From contig JAUIJC010000018.1 in NCBI GenBank assembly GCA_030431525.1, forward strand, positions 34,279 through 98,278: a stretch of 64,000 nt of DNA, read 5' to 3'. The stretch is from Bacteroidia bacterium (GTDB lineage: Bacteria; Bacteroidota; Bacteroidia; Cytophagales; JAAEPT01). Positions 35,151 through 43,838 of this stretch are shown piece by piece. The notes beneath the pieces are model-generated. The model searched no databases, was not told the origin of the DNA, and was given only the letters and a program-made list of their open reading frames with translations. The position numbers and the translations under genes were made by a program. How positions within the stretch are numbered: the stretch's first letter is position 1; every line of letters begins with the position of its first letter.

Positions 35151-35184
35151 CTTGATAACTGTTAACTGCTAATTGTTAACTGAT
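35151..35184. repeat. TTAACTG-type repeat abutting a start codon (copy H2)
   Basis: TTGATAACTGTTAACTGC followed by TAATTGTTAACTG, running directly into the ATG of the SPOR lipoprotein at 35183. Same vocabulary as copies at 25241 and 47972. Confidence 0.75.
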
Positions 35185-35740
35185 GAAACTCACTCGCCTA
35201 CTCATTCCTTTGCTTTGCTTTTGCCTTTTCGGATGCTCAAGCCTTGGTTTAGCTCAAAAGGACAAAGTTAAAGGAAAAAGCACCGAAGCCACCGCATTTG
35301 ACGAGGACCTGAAAAAGGTGCGTCCAACTTACCCAGAGCCTTCGGAGGAGGCGGAAACAGCCCAAGAGGAAATTCCAGAGCCTACCAATGACCAGAACTT
35401 GGAAGTAAAACAGCGCTTGGAAGAGATTGCAGAAAAAAATGCAAAACTAACCAAGGCCCAAGGTTACCGCATTCTCCTTTATGTTGGCCAAAGCAAGGCC
35501 GAAGCTGAACAGGCCTTGAGGCGTTTTAAACAATGGGAATCCGCCCAAAAGCAAAACAACCCTGACACTTTCACTGACAGGGCTTCCTACCTTGTTTATA
35601 AGGCTCCAAACTTCCGCCTAAAAGTTGGGGATTTCAGGGACCGCCTTCAGGCCTATCAAATGGCACAGCAACTCAAAGAGCTATTCCCAAATGCCTTGGT
35701 TGTTCCTGAGAGTCGTATCCTACTGGAAAACGTTGATTGA
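35183..35740 (+). CDS. SPOR domain lipoprotein
   Basis: A 185-residue predicted lipoprotein (LLCFCLFGCSS lipobox). An acidic, Pro-rich linker (about 35-80) leads to a C-terminal SPOR domain of about 75 residues (GYRILLYVGQSKAEAEQALRRF, FRLKVGDFRDRLQAYQMAQQL, FPNALVVPE). SPOR domains bind denuded septal peptidoglycan, so it probably acts at the division site in the periplasm. The start codon follows a TTAACTG repeat with no spacer, leaving little room for a conventional ribosome-binding site. Confidence 0.88.
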   Translation: MKLTRLLIPLLCFCLFGCSSLGLAQKDKVKGKSTEATAFDEDLKKVRPTYPEPSEEAETAQEEIPEPTNDQNLEVKQRLEEIAEKNAKLTKAQGYRILLYVGQSKAEAEQALRRFKQWESAQKQNNPDTFTDRASYLVYKAPNFRLKVGDFRDRLQAYQMAQQLKELFPNALVVPESRILLENVD

Positions 35741-35758
35741 TTTTAAAAGAAGTAGAGA

Positions 35759-35838
35759 GTACCAAGTATAGAGTATTGAGCCTCACAATGAATCTCAACA
35801 CTTTGTACTTGGTACTCTTTACTTGGTACTCTGTACTC
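35759..35838. repeat. AGTACCAAGTA-type inverted repeat (copy F2)
   Basis: AGTACCAAGTATAGAGTATT is answered, after a 13-nt loop, by AACACTTTGTACTTGGTACT (23-nt arms with three mismatches), then two more ACTTGGTACTCTxTACT words up to three bases before the M20 start codon. Confidence 0.78.
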
Positions 35839-35840
35839 CC

Positions 35841-37034
35841 ATGAAAGAAAAAATACAGTCTTTAGCCAAAGCCTATTTTGAAGAGGCGCTTAATATTCGT
35901 CATCACCTCCACGCCAACCCAGAGCTTTCCTATCAGGAATATGAAACTGCAAAGTACGTTTCAGAAAAGCTCACTGAATTCGGCATTGAACATGAAACTG
36001 GAGTGGCTGACACTGGCCTTGTAGGCTATATCAAGGGAAAAAATCCTGACAAGAAAGTCATTGCCTTGCGCGCCGACATGGATGCGCTCCCAATTGTGGA
36101 GGCCAATGACGTTCCTTATAAATCGAAAAACGAGGGCGTCATGCACGCCTGCGGACATGATGTCCACACCACTTCTTTGTTGGTTGCCTCAAAAATTTTG
36201 AACGAGCTCAAAGATGAGTTTGAAGGCACCATCAAATTGATTTTTCAGCCTGGTGAGGAACGCCTCCCTGGTGGCGCTTCCTTGATGATTAAGGATGGCG
36301 TATTGGAAAACCCACGTCCAAAAAACATCACTGGCCAGCACGTGATGCCATTGATTGACGCTGGTAAAGTAGGCTTCCGCTCGGGCATGTACATGGCCAG
36401 CGCTGATGAGATTTTCTTGACGGTGAAAGGCAAGGGCGGTCACGCCGCAATGCCAGAGATGTTCACCGACCCAGTCCTCATCACCTCCCATATTCTTGTC
36501 GCGCTTCAGCAGATTGTCAGCCGAAACGCTTCTCCGAAAGTGCCATCTGTACTCTCATTTGGTAAGGTTACCGCTGAAGGTGCCACCAACATCATCCCGA
36601 ACGAGGTGAAAGTGGAAGGCACTTTCCGAACCATGAACGAGGAATGGCGCGCTGAGGCCCACAAAAAAATCAAGAAAATGGCCGAGAGCATCGCCGAAGG
36701 TATGGGTGGTGAATGCGAGGTGGACATCAAAGTAGGCTACCCTTTCTTGAAAAACGCTCCTGAATTGGCGGATTACTTAAAACAATCAGCCATTGAATAC
36801 ATGGGCGAGGAAAACGTGGAAGATCTCGACCTGTGGATGGCAGCCGAGGATTTTGCCTTCTACTCTCAAGAAGTTGATGCTTGCTTTTACAGACTTGGCA
36901 TCCGCAATGAGGAAAAAGGAATCACTTCTGGCTTGCATACGCCAACCTTTAATGTGGACGAATCTTGCCTCGAAGTTGGTCCTGGCCTGATGGCTTGGCT
37001 TGCCGTCAAAAACCTTGAGCGCACTGATCTTTAA
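35841..37034 (+). CDS. M20D family amidohydrolase (N-acyl amino acid / hippurate hydrolase type)
   Basis: A 397-residue cytosolic metal-dependent amidohydrolase that removes acyl groups from amino acids or related amides. Motifs: HLHANPELSYQE, VIALRADMDALPI, MHACGHDVHTTSLLVA (Cys and His metal ligands), FQPGEERLPGGASLMI, and the C-terminal LWMAAEDFAFYSQEVDACFYRLG. The central dimerisation domain follows KGKGGHAAMPE. Substrate cannot be fixed; N-acetyldiaminopimelate and IAA-amino acid hydrolases share this layout. The ATG at 35841 is preferred because the six upstream codons lie in a repeat. Confidence 0.9.
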   Translation: MKEKIQSLAKAYFEEALNIRHHLHANPELSYQEYETAKYVSEKLTEFGIEHETGVADTGLVGYIKGKNPDKKVIALRADMDALPIVEANDVPYKSKNEGVMHACGHDVHTTSLLVASKILNELKDEFEGTIKLIFQPGEERLPGGASLMIKDGVLENPRPKNITGQHVMPLIDAGKVGFRSGMYMASADEIFLTVKGKGGHAAMPEMFTDPVLITSHILVALQQIVSRNASPKVPSVLSFGKVTAEGATNIIPNEVKVEGTFRTMNEEWRAEAHKKIKKMAESIAEGMGGECEVDIKVGYPFLKNAPELADYLKQSAIEYMGEENVEDLDLWMAAEDFAFYSQEVDACFYRLGIRNEEKGITSGLHTPTFNVDESCLEVGPGLMAWLAVKNLERTDL

Positions 37035-37088
37035 CAAAAGAGTAATAACACACTACTCGGTCTGTTATTTTCCTTTTGCTTAACACTC

Positions 37089-37123
37089 AACCCCATTCCT
37101 CTTCGGATTGGGGTTCTTTTTTT
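37089..37123 (+). terminator. Terminator after the M20 gene
   Basis: AACCCCATTCC / GGATTGGGGTT with one mismatch, 4-nt loop, then C and seven T. Confidence 0.82.
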
Positions 37124-37513
37124 ACTCCCCTTCAAAAACGAGCTACCCAAATAATTAAGTCATTAGACGTCCCACCCCTCATTTTCTTTCATTTCCACGA
37201 AAAACTGACATAATTAACCCTTATGAACTTGCTACCCTTAGGTTAATTATAGGTAAATTTGAGAAGGGCATCCGTCCTATGGATATGGGGAAATGATTTT
37301 CCTCCTCTATCGTTCTCTATAAGAGAAGTGCACACCGCTTGGTCAGACTTGGGGTAAGTTAAGACTGACGCACTTTCTTCATGGACAAGATGAAACACAC
37401 ACTCCCTGATGAAGTCTATTTGAAGGATTTCACCTCACCAAAAATCTCACAACTCACAAAATATCAGGCGTTTACCTCAAAAACCTGGTACTTTTCCAAA
37501 AATTAATCTCCAA
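37124..37513. other. Gene-free upstream region of the Na/Pi symporter gene
   Basis: About 390 bases with no credible reading frame. One possible RNA fold is visible at 37329-37370: GTGC ... GTCAGACTT / AAGACTGAC ... GCAC. Nothing else is clear until the Pho-box-like site at 37514. Confidence 0.4.
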
Positions 37514-37541
37514 GTTAACTTTCAGTTAACATTCGATTACG
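37514..37541 (+). promoter_or_regulatory. Pho-box-like direct repeat upstream of the phosphate symporter
   Basis: GTTAACT-TTCA-GTTAACA: two 7-bp direct repeats with an 11-bp period (37514-37520 and 37525-37531), with a weaker TTAC at the next period (37537-37540). This spacing equals that of PhoB/PhoP boxes, and TTAACA is the Bacillus PhoP half-site. The next gene is a Na/Pi symporter. Binding is inference. Confidence 0.5.
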
Positions 37542-37563
37542 TATTTGCAGAAAATCAGAAAAA

Positions 37564-37606
37564 GGAGGAACTAAAATCACCTGTTATTTAGTTTACCAGT
37601 TCCTCC
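37564..37606 (+). other. Leader hairpin before the Na/Pi symporter gene
   Basis: GGAGGAACT (37564-37572) and AGTTCCTCC (37598-37606) are perfect complements with a 25-nt loop that contains CTAAAA/TTAG pairing. The left arm contains GGAGG. It ends 23 bases before the start codon. Confidence 0.5.
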
Positions 37607-37629
37607 CTACTGTGTGAAAGATTATCGAG

Positions 37630-38814
37630 ATGATGGATCAATCTACGACCTCATTGCCGACGGGCCAGCAAGAATCTCCGATCAAAGGAATTCTTCAAAA
37701 CAAATTGGTGAGCATTCTCTTCTTGCTCCTAATCCTCTTCGCCTTCTTGACCTCTCTGGACATGATGTCCGAGTCTTTCAAACTGTTCGGGAAGGACAGT
37801 GCCAAAGACTTGATTAAATCTTATTTGGACAATCCGTTTATCGGACTGTTTGTAGGCATGTTGGCTACGGCCATTGTGCAAAGTAGCTCCACCACTACTT
37901 CCACAGTAGTTAAGCTTATCGGTAGCGTTGGCGCAGTATCCACTGCCGCTGTTCTCTCCGAAGATCAAATCCACGCGATTCAACAAGCCATCCCAATGAT
38001 TATGGGTGCAAACATTGGTACCTCAGTAACCAGTACCATTGTTTCTATTGGCCACATCGCCAAACAGGACGAATATCCACGTGCAGTAGCTGCCGCTACC
38101 ATTCACGACTTCTTCAACATTTTGGTGACCTTAATCTTGTTCCCATTGGAACTCAAGTTCAACTTCTTGTCTAACATCGCCATCAACATCACAGAAGGAC
38201 TTCACATTGGTCAGTTCGTGAACCCAAAGACTACCATGCCGTGGAAAGCTGTGGGTAAATACTTGACCAAAGATGTGATTGGAAACGGATACATCGCCCT
38301 TCCATTGGCCATGATCATCCTCTTCTTCTCATTGAGCTTCCTTTCCAAGATTCTGAAGGCATTGGTGATTGGAAAATCTCAGGAGCGTTTTGAGAAAGTG
38401 GTATTTGGCTCACAAATCAAATCCTTGTTGTGGGGTACTGGCTTAACCGCTGCTGTTCAATCCAGCTCTGTGACCACTTCCATGACGGTTCCATTGGTAG
38501 CCACTGGTAAAATCAGCTTGAGAAAAGCATTCCCATTCCTTTTGGGTGCCAACATCGGAACAACAGTAACTGCCTTGATGGTTGCCTTTGCTAACGCAGA
38601 CAAGCCAGCAGGTATCGCCATTGCACTTTGTCACTTGCTCTTTAACATCTTTGGAACCACGATATTCTTCGCGATTCCTGGTGTGAAAAACATTCCTGTC
38701 ATTCTTGCAGAGAAACTTGGAGAAATGAGTGCCAAGAACAGGTTGGTAGGTATCGGCTACATGGGCATCATGTTCTTCGCCATCCCAGCTTCCTTGATTT
38801 ACTTCGCAAGCTAA
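37630..38814 (+). CDS. Na/Pi symporter family protein (type II, NptA-like)
   Basis: Sodium-coupled phosphate transporter of the inner membrane, 394 residues, about eight helices. The two inverted Na/Pi cotransporter repeats each carry the QSSS motif: LATAIVQSSSTTTSTVVKL and LTAAVQSSSVTTSMTVPL, each followed by an ANIGT stretch (IMGANIGTSVTS, LLGANIGTTVTA). No PhoU-like C-terminal domain. A Pho-box-like direct repeat lies about 90 bases upstream, fitting induction on phosphate starvation. Start ATG at 37630; ATG at 37633 is equally possible. Confidence 0.92.
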   Translation: MMDQSTTSLPTGQQESPIKGILQNKLVSILFLLLILFAFLTSLDMMSESFKLFGKDSAKDLIKSYLDNPFIGLFVGMLATAIVQSSSTTTSTVVKLIGSVGAVSTAAVLSEDQIHAIQQAIPMIMGANIGTSVTSTIVSIGHIAKQDEYPRAVAAATIHDFFNILVTLILFPLELKFNFLSNIAINITEGLHIGQFVNPKTTMPWKAVGKYLTKDVIGNGYIALPLAMIILFFSLSFLSKILKALVIGKSQERFEKVVFGSQIKSLLWGTGLTAAVQSSSVTTSMTVPLVATGKISLRKAFPFLLGANIGTTVTALMVAFANADKPAGIAIALCHLLFNIFGTTIFFAIPGVKNIPVILAEKLGEMSAKNRLVGIGYMGIMFFAIPASLIYFAS

Positions 38815-38852
38815 GATTGATATAGGGAGAATTTTCCTCCAATAATTACTTG

Positions 38853-38895
38853 AGCCTCGGGCATGAAAGATTATCTTCAAGTCCGAGGCTTTTTC
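38853..38895 (+). terminator. Terminator of the Na/Pi symporter gene
   Basis: AGCCTCGG / CCGAGGCT with a longer weak inner stem, followed by TTTTTCTTTT. Confidence 0.82.
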
Positions 38896-38950
38896 TTTTG
38901 CCCCCTCCCCGCATTCTCATCCCATTATTCTTAAGCCAAGAAAACCAACT

Positions 38951-39006
38951 ATATTCGCTTTAACGAATATGCGATTTTTGTTAGTATTAATGGCTTTGTA
39001 CCTTTG
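38951..39006 (+). promoter_or_regulatory. Promoter of the sucA leader, with operator-like palindrome
   Basis: TTG (38978-38980), 18 bases, TACCTTTG (38999-39006) is a full consensus match. Immediately upstream is ATATTCG-N6-CGAATAT (38951-38970), a perfect 7-bp inverted repeat that could be a repressor or activator site. The start would be near 39013, about 280 bases before sucA. Confidence 0.65.
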
Positions 39007-39095
39007 AAATCGAGGGGGTAAAAACCATCCAAAGGCATCAAAGGATGCAATAACATACCGCTTATTACACAAGTAGCTCATTACAAAGAGCTTAA

Positions 39096-39208
39096 GCAAA
39101 AGAAAAACAATAAGCTGACCCAGTCGCCTTGTTCTTTTGCCCACTGTTTGTAGCAACTTGAATTGAGATAGCTACGGCTATCCCTGCATCAACTTGCCAC
39201 AAACAGTG
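39096..39208 (+). ncRNA. Candidate structured RNA: two adjacent hairpins upstream of sucA
   Basis: Hairpin 1 (39096-39140): GCAAAAGA + ACAA paired with TTGT + TCTTTTGC, an AAA bulge, and an inner GAC-CCA-GTC. Hairpin 2 (39142-39208): 20-nt arms with two mismatches (CACTGTTTGT... / ...ACAAACAGTG), capped by GATAGC-TACG-GCTATC, a C(UACG)G tetraloop in RNA. The UNCG loop is correct only on the plus strand. No T-run follows, so it is not a plain terminator. It lies in the leader between a good promoter and sucA, and could be a cis-regulator or a separate small RNA. Confidence 0.55.
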
Positions 39209-39295
39209 AACAAAATAACTGCGCCTTAGTGGACCAGTTTATTATTTCACTTTCGCTAACACGTAATAAAAACATATTTCACATACCTTTTTTCT

Positions 39296-42031
39296 ATGGA
39301 CAGGTATTCTTACATCGCCAACGCTCACGGTAACTATATCGACGAGCTGTATGCCGATTATCAAAAAGATCCGTCACTCATCGACGAGAGCTGGCAAAAA
39401 TTCTTCGAAGGATTCGAGTTTTCTTTAGAAAAATTCGGAGAAGATGGCGAGGGCGCTGGTGCTGCTGTTGGGCTCAATGAAAAAGAGCTCCGCGTGTACC
39501 AGTTGATTCACGCCTATCGTAGCCGTGGTCACCTGCGTTCCCAAACCAACCCAGTTCGTGAGCGTAAGGATCGCGGACCACACCTCGACCTCGAGGACTA
39601 CGGTCTGGGCAAAGAGGACCTTGATACTGTTTTCCAAATCGGAAGCGAGATTGGTCTCGGCCCAGCAAAATTGAAAGACATCGTCGAAGCCCTCAATCGC
39701 ATCTACGAGCGAAACATTGGCTTCGAGTACATGTACATCCGTCACCGCGACCGTTTGGAGTGGTTTAAGGAAAAATTCGAGAAGGAATCCTTGAACTATA
39801 AGCCTGAGCAGAAAAACATCCGTCGTATCCTCACCAAGTTGAACGAGGCGGTTGTGTTCGAGAGCTTCCTTCACACCAAATACATCGGTCAGAAGCGATT
39901 CTCTTTGGAAGGTGGTGAGAACACCATCCCTGCCTTGGACGCCTTGATTGAAAAAGGTGCTGACCTTGGTGCTGAAGAGTTCGTAATCGGTATGGCCCAC
40001 CGTGGTCGTCTGAACGTGTTGGCGAACATCATGGGCAAGACCTATGAGCAAATCTTCAACGAGTTTGAAGCGATTGCCGACCCAGACATGACCATGGGCG
40101 ACGGTGACGTGAAATACCACATGGGCTTCTCTTCTTTGATGAAGACCGAAGGTGGTAAGGACGTTTACCTGAAACTCGTTCCTAACCCATCCCACTTGGA
40201 GGCGGTTAACCCTGTTGTTGAAGGCTTTGTTCGTTCCAAAATTGACAAGCTTTACGAAGGTGACTCCAAGAAATGTGTGCCTATCCTTATCCACGGTGAC
40301 GCTGCCGTTGCTGGTCAGGGCATCGTTTACGAGGTAGCTCAAATGCACAAGTTGAAAGGTTATGCTTCTGGCGGTACCATTCACTTTGTGATTAACAACC
40401 AAGTTGGTTTCACAACTGACTTTGAGGACGCTCGTTCTTCCATCTACTGTACGGACGTAGCCAAAGTAATTGACGCTCCAGTTCTTCACGTAAATGGTGA
40501 TGATCCAGAGGCTGTGGTATTCTGTATGAAACTCGCTATTGAGTATCGTCAGAAATTCAGCCGTGACATCTTCATCGACATGGTTTGTTACCGTCGCCAC
40601 GGTCACAACGAAGCTGACGAGCCGAAATTCACGCAGCCTGCACTTTATAACATCATCTCCAAGCACCCTAACCCAAGGGAAATCTACAACAAGGAGTTGA
40701 TCGCTCGCGGTGATGTGGACGCCGAGTTGGCGAAAACCATGGACAAGGAGTTCCGCTCTTTGCTTCAGGATCGCCTCAACCAAGTGAAGCAGCAGCCTTT
40801 ACCATATAACGTTCAGGAAACTGAAGCAGAATGGGCAGAGCTTCGTCGCTCCACTCCTGCAGACTTTGACGTGTCTCCTGACACTAGCATTGACGAGAAT
40901 ACCTATAAGCAAATTGGTGAGGGCCTCATCAAGCTTCCTGAAGGTTTCAAGCCGCTCAAGCAGATTGAGAAATTGTTGAAGACTCGTAAGGAGATGTTCT
41001 TCGACAAGAAGGAGCTTGACTGGGCATCCGCCGAATTGTTGGCCTACGGTTCATTGATGGCCGATGGCAAGCAAGTTCGCCTTTCTGGTCAGGACGTTCA
41101 GCGTGGTACCTTCTCCCACCGTCATGCGGTATTGAAGGATGCGGTAACCAACGAGGCATACAACAGCCTTGAGGAAGCTTCTAACACGGACGCTAAATTC
41201 TACATCTACAACTCCCTACTCTCAGAGTACGGTGTGCTTGGTTTCGAATTTGGTTACGCCATGACCCAGCCAAATGGCTTGACTATCTGGGAAGCTCAGT
41301 TCGGTGACTTCGCCAACGGCGCTCAGGTAATGATTGACCAGTTCATCGCTTCTTGCGAAACGAAGTGGCAGCGCATGAGTGGTTTGGTGATGTTGCTTCC
41401 ACACGGTCAGGAAGGACAAGGTCCTGAGCACTCATCAGCTCGCTTGGAGCGTTTCCTCAAGCTTTGCGCGAACCAAAACATGGTGGTGACCAACATCACT
41501 ACTGCCGCCAACTTCTTCCACGCTTTGCGTCGTCAGTTGACTTGGGAGTTCCGTAAGCCGATGATCAACATGTCGCCTAAGTCGCTCTTGCGTCACCCAT
41601 TGGTAGCTTCTCCAAAAGAGGAGTTCACAAAGGGTCGCTTCCAAGAGTTGATCGACGACAACTTCGCTGACGCGAAATCCATCAAGCGTGTATTGCTTTG
41701 CTCTGGTAAAGTGTACTACGATTTGTTGGAAAAGCAGCAGAAAGACGGTCGTAAAGATGTTGCCATCGTTCGCTTGGAGCAACTTTACCCACTTCCTGCC
41801 AAGCAGCTCGACAAAGTGCTTGAGAAGTACAAGAAAGCAAAAGACGTTGTTTGGGTTCAGGAAGAAGCTGGTAACATTGGCGCATGGGGTTACATACTCC
41901 GCTGCCTCTGGAAAAAGGTTCCAAACCTCGACGCCATCACCAAGGAAGACTCTTCTTCACCAGCCGTTGGTTACAAGAAGATTCACGACCAGTTGCAACA
42001 AGAGGTTGTTAACAAGGCCTTTGATATCTAA
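39296..42031 (+). CDS. sucA: 2-oxoglutarate dehydrogenase E1 component
   Basis: Thiamine-diphosphate enzyme decarboxylating 2-oxoglutarate in the TCA cycle and succinylating the lipoyl group of E2. 911 residues, close to the E. coli length. The N-terminal E2-binding segment (ANAHGNYIDELYADYQKDP) is present. Core motifs: FVIGMAHRGRLNVLANIMG, IHGDAAVAGQGIVYE, and the ThDP-Mg region VCYRRHGHNEADEP. The transketolase half contains GFEFGYAMTQPNGLTIWEAQ and LLPHGQEGQGPEHSSARLE. It heads a sucA-sucB-lpd cluster encoding all three enzyme components. Confidence 0.97.
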   Translation: MDRYSYIANAHGNYIDELYADYQKDPSLIDESWQKFFEGFEFSLEKFGEDGEGAGAAVGLNEKELRVYQLIHAYRSRGHLRSQTNPVRERKDRGPHLDLEDYGLGKEDLDTVFQIGSEIGLGPAKLKDIVEALNRIYERNIGFEYMYIRHRDRLEWFKEKFEKESLNYKPEQKNIRRILTKLNEAVVFESFLHTKYIGQKRFSLEGGENTIPALDALIEKGADLGAEEFVIGMAHRGRLNVLANIMGKTYEQIFNEFEAIADPDMTMGDGDVKYHMGFSSLMKTEGGKDVYLKLVPNPSHLEAVNPVVEGFVRSKIDKLYEGDSKKCVPILIHGDAAVAGQGIVYEVAQMHKLKGYASGGTIHFVINNQVGFTTDFEDARSSIYCTDVAKVIDAPVLHVNGDDPEAVVFCMKLAIEYRQKFSRDIFIDMVCYRRHGHNEADEPKFTQPALYNIISKHPNPREIYNKELIARGDVDAELAKTMDKEFRSLLQDRLNQVKQQPLPYNVQETEAEWAELRRSTPADFDVSPDTSIDENTYKQIGEGLIKLPEGFKPLKQIEKLLKTRKEMFFDKKELDWASAELLAYGSLMADGKQVRLSGQDVQRGTFSHRHAVLKDAVTNEAYNSLEEASNTDAKFYIYNSLLSEYGVLGFEFGYAMTQPNGLTIWEAQFGDFANGAQVMIDQFIASCETKWQRMSGLVMLLPHGQEGQGPEHSSARLERFLKLCANQNMVVTNITTAANFFHALRRQLTWEFRKPMINMSPKSLLRHPLVASPKEEFTKGRFQELIDDNFADAKSIKRVLLCSGKVYYDLLEKQQKDGRKDVAIVRLEQLYPLPAKQLDKVLEKYKKAKDVVWVQEEAGNIGAWGYILRCLWKKVPNLDAITKEDSSSPAVGYKKIHDQLQQEVVNKAFDI

Positions 42032-42053
42032 TCACTGATTTTCCGCAATCCCT

Positions 42054-42116
42054 CGTAGGGGCAGACCTATGTGTCTGCCCTTAACTTGGGTGGACACACA
42101 GGTCCACCCCTACGGG
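42054..42116. repeat. GGGGCAGACC / GGTCCACCCC inverted repeat (copy B2) between sucA and sucB
   Basis: CGTAGGGGCAGACCTATGTG leads through TCTGCCC to TGGACACACAGGTCCACCCC and TACGGG. Each half is a small palindrome and the whole is an imperfect one. Confidence 0.82.
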
Positions 42117-42174
42117 AAAAATTGCCAACAACATTACTTTTCAAGCACTAAGTGCTTGGCACAACTAAAAGATT

Positions 42175-43701
42175 ATGGCACTCGAAATGCGCATCCCTGC
42201 TATCGGGGAATCAATTACCGAGGTTACCATCGCCCAGTGGATGAAAGCTGATGGCGAATATGTAGAGCAAGACGAAATCATCGTAGAGCTCGAAACTGAC
42301 AAAGCCACTCAGGAATTCCCTGCTGAGGCAAGCGGTAAACTTTCCATCAAAGTGGAGGAAGGTGACACCGTAGAAATCGGCGCTTTGATCGCTGTTATCG
42401 ACACTGACGCCGCTGGCAATGGTCAGTCTGCTGCTCCTGCAGCCGAGGCCGCTCCAGCTGCTGCTCCTGCTGCTTCCAGCGAGCCAAAAGCTACTGGCGA
42501 AGTGAAGGACATGGTTGTTCCTCAGGTTGGTGAGTCCATCACCGAGGTGACTGTTTCCAACTGGTTAAAGCAAGACGGTGACTTCGTTGAGCTTGACGAG
42601 GAAATCTGTGAATTGGAGTCTGACAAGGCTACTTTCGAATTCCCAGCTGAGGCTCGCGGTATTCTCCGCATCGTTGCCGAAGAAGGTGACACTATCGAAA
42701 TCGGTGCTACCCTCGCTAAAATCGAGGTCATGGAAGGTGGCGCTCCTGCAGCCGCAGCTTCCGCCCCTGCCGCTGAAGCTTCTGCTGCTCCTGCCGCTTC
42801 TGGTGAGCAAACTTATGCTACTGGCCACATGGCTCCTGCCGCTGCCAAAATTTTGGCTGAGAAAGGCATCGATCCATCAACTGTAAAAGGCACTGGCGTT
42901 GACGGCCGCATCACTAAGGAAGATGCGATGAACGCTCAGAAGCCTGCTCCTAAGCAAGAGTCTTTGACTAAAGTTGAAGAAGCTGCTGCGCCAAAAGGCA
43001 ACCGTCACCAAGATCGCAAGAAGATGACTGCGCTTCGCCGCACCATCGCTCGCCGCTTGGTTTCTGTGAAGAACGAAACAGCCATGTTGACTACCTTCAA
43101 CGAGGTGGACATGAAGCCTGTTATGGATCTTCGCAAGAAGTACAAGGAAATGTTCAAGGACAAGAATGAGGTTAACCTCGGTTTCATGTCCTTCTTCACC
43201 AAGGCTTGTGCGATTGCCCTTCAAGAGTGGCCTGCAGTTAACGCCTTCATCGACGGCAACGAGATGGTGTACAACGACTACTGTGACATCTCTATCGCGG
43301 TATCTGCACCAAAAGGATTGGTTGTTCCTGTAATCCGCAACGCCGAGGAAATGAACTTCGCTCAAATCGAGAAGGAAGTTGTTCGTTTGGCGAAGCGCGC
43401 TCGCGACGGCAAACTCGGCATGGACGAAATGCAGGGCGGAACCTTCACCATCACCAACGGTGGTATCTTCGGTTCTATGCTTTCCACGCCAATCATCAAC
43501 GCTCCTCAGTCGGCTATCCTCGGTATGCACAACATCGTTGAGCGTCCTGTAGCCATCAACGGACAGGTTGAGATTCGCCCAATCATGTACTTGGCGCTTT
43601 CTTACGACCACCGCATCATCGACGGCCGTGAGTCTGTAAGCTTCTTGAAGCGTGTGAAAGAGCTTCTCGAGGATCCATCAAGAATGCTCCTCGAAATCTA
43701 A
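42175..43701 (+). CDS. sucB: 2-oxoglutarate dehydrogenase E2 (dihydrolipoyl succinyltransferase), two lipoyl domains
   Basis: Core subunit of the complex, transferring succinyl from lipoyl-lysine to CoA. It has two lipoyl domains: residues about 2-77 with [11 protein letters not shown] (Lys43) and about 107-182 with [11 protein letters not shown]. Both are followed by Ala/Pro-rich linkers. An E3-binding domain follows ([20 protein letters not shown], near 222-258). The catalytic domain ends with [16 protein letters not shown], carrying the catalytic His. At 508 residues it is longer than single-lipoyl SucB (about 405), the second lipoyl domain accounting for the difference. Assignment to 2-oxoglutarate rather than pyruvate dehydrogenase rests on its neighbour sucA. 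Confidence 0.95.
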   Translation: MALEMRIPAIGESITEVTIAQWMKADGEYVEQDEIIVELETDKATQEFPAEASGKLSIKVEEGDTVEIGALIAVIDTDAAGNGQSAAPAAEAAPAAAPAASSEPKATGEVKDMVVPQVGESITEVTVSNWLKQDGDFVELDEEICELESDKATFEFPAEARGILRIVAEEGDTIEIGATLAKIEVMEGGAPAAAASAPAAEASAAPAASGEQTYATGHMAPAAAKILAEKGIDPSTVKGTGVDGRITKEDAMNAQKPAPKQESLTKVEEAAAPKGNRHQDRKKMTALRRTIARRLVSVKNETAMLTTFNEVDMKPVMDLRKKYKEMFKDKNEVNLGFMSFFTKACAIALQEWPAVNAFIDGNEMVYNDYCDISIAVSAPKGLVVPVIRNAEEMNFAQIEKEVVRLAKRARDGKLGMDEMQGGTFTITNGGIFGSMLSTPIINAPQSAILGMHNIVERPVAINGQVEIRPIMYLALSYDHRIIDGRESVSFLKRVKELLEDPSRMLLEI

Positions 43702-43714
43702 TTTGATTCCCTAC

Positions 43715-43825
43715 CGTAGGGCCTTGTGCCCTACGTTTTCATAGGGCAATCCGTAACGTAGGGCCTCGTGCCCTGCGAAACAAACACCATCATTTTTGTG
43801 GGCGGACACACAGGTCCGCCCCTAC
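43715..43825. repeat. Three palindromes between sucB and lpd (copy B3)
   Basis: CGTAGGGCCTTGTGCCCTAC (43715-43734) and CGTAGGGCCTCGTGCCCTGC (43757-43776) are variants of one hairpin. GGGCGGACACACAGGTCCGC followed by CCCTAC (43800-43825) belongs to the same family as copies B1, B2 and B4. Confidence 0.82.
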
Positions 43826-43838
43826 AAGCATTTCCTCT

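Noticed and set aside
37329..37370. Possible riboswitch upstream of the Na/Pi symporter
   Set aside because: The fold GTGC...GCAC with inner GTCAG/CTGAC is plausible, but I cannot match it to a known riboswitch and it is far from the start codon; noted only in the gene-free region entry.
38917..39156. 79-codon minus-strand frame upstream of sucA
   Set aside because: Random-looking composition; the region is better explained by the plus-strand promoter and hairpins.
39425..40783. 452-codon minus-strand frame opposite sucA
   Set aside because: Fully antisense to sucA with low-complexity Val/Leu/Thr composition expected from reverse reading; no domain.
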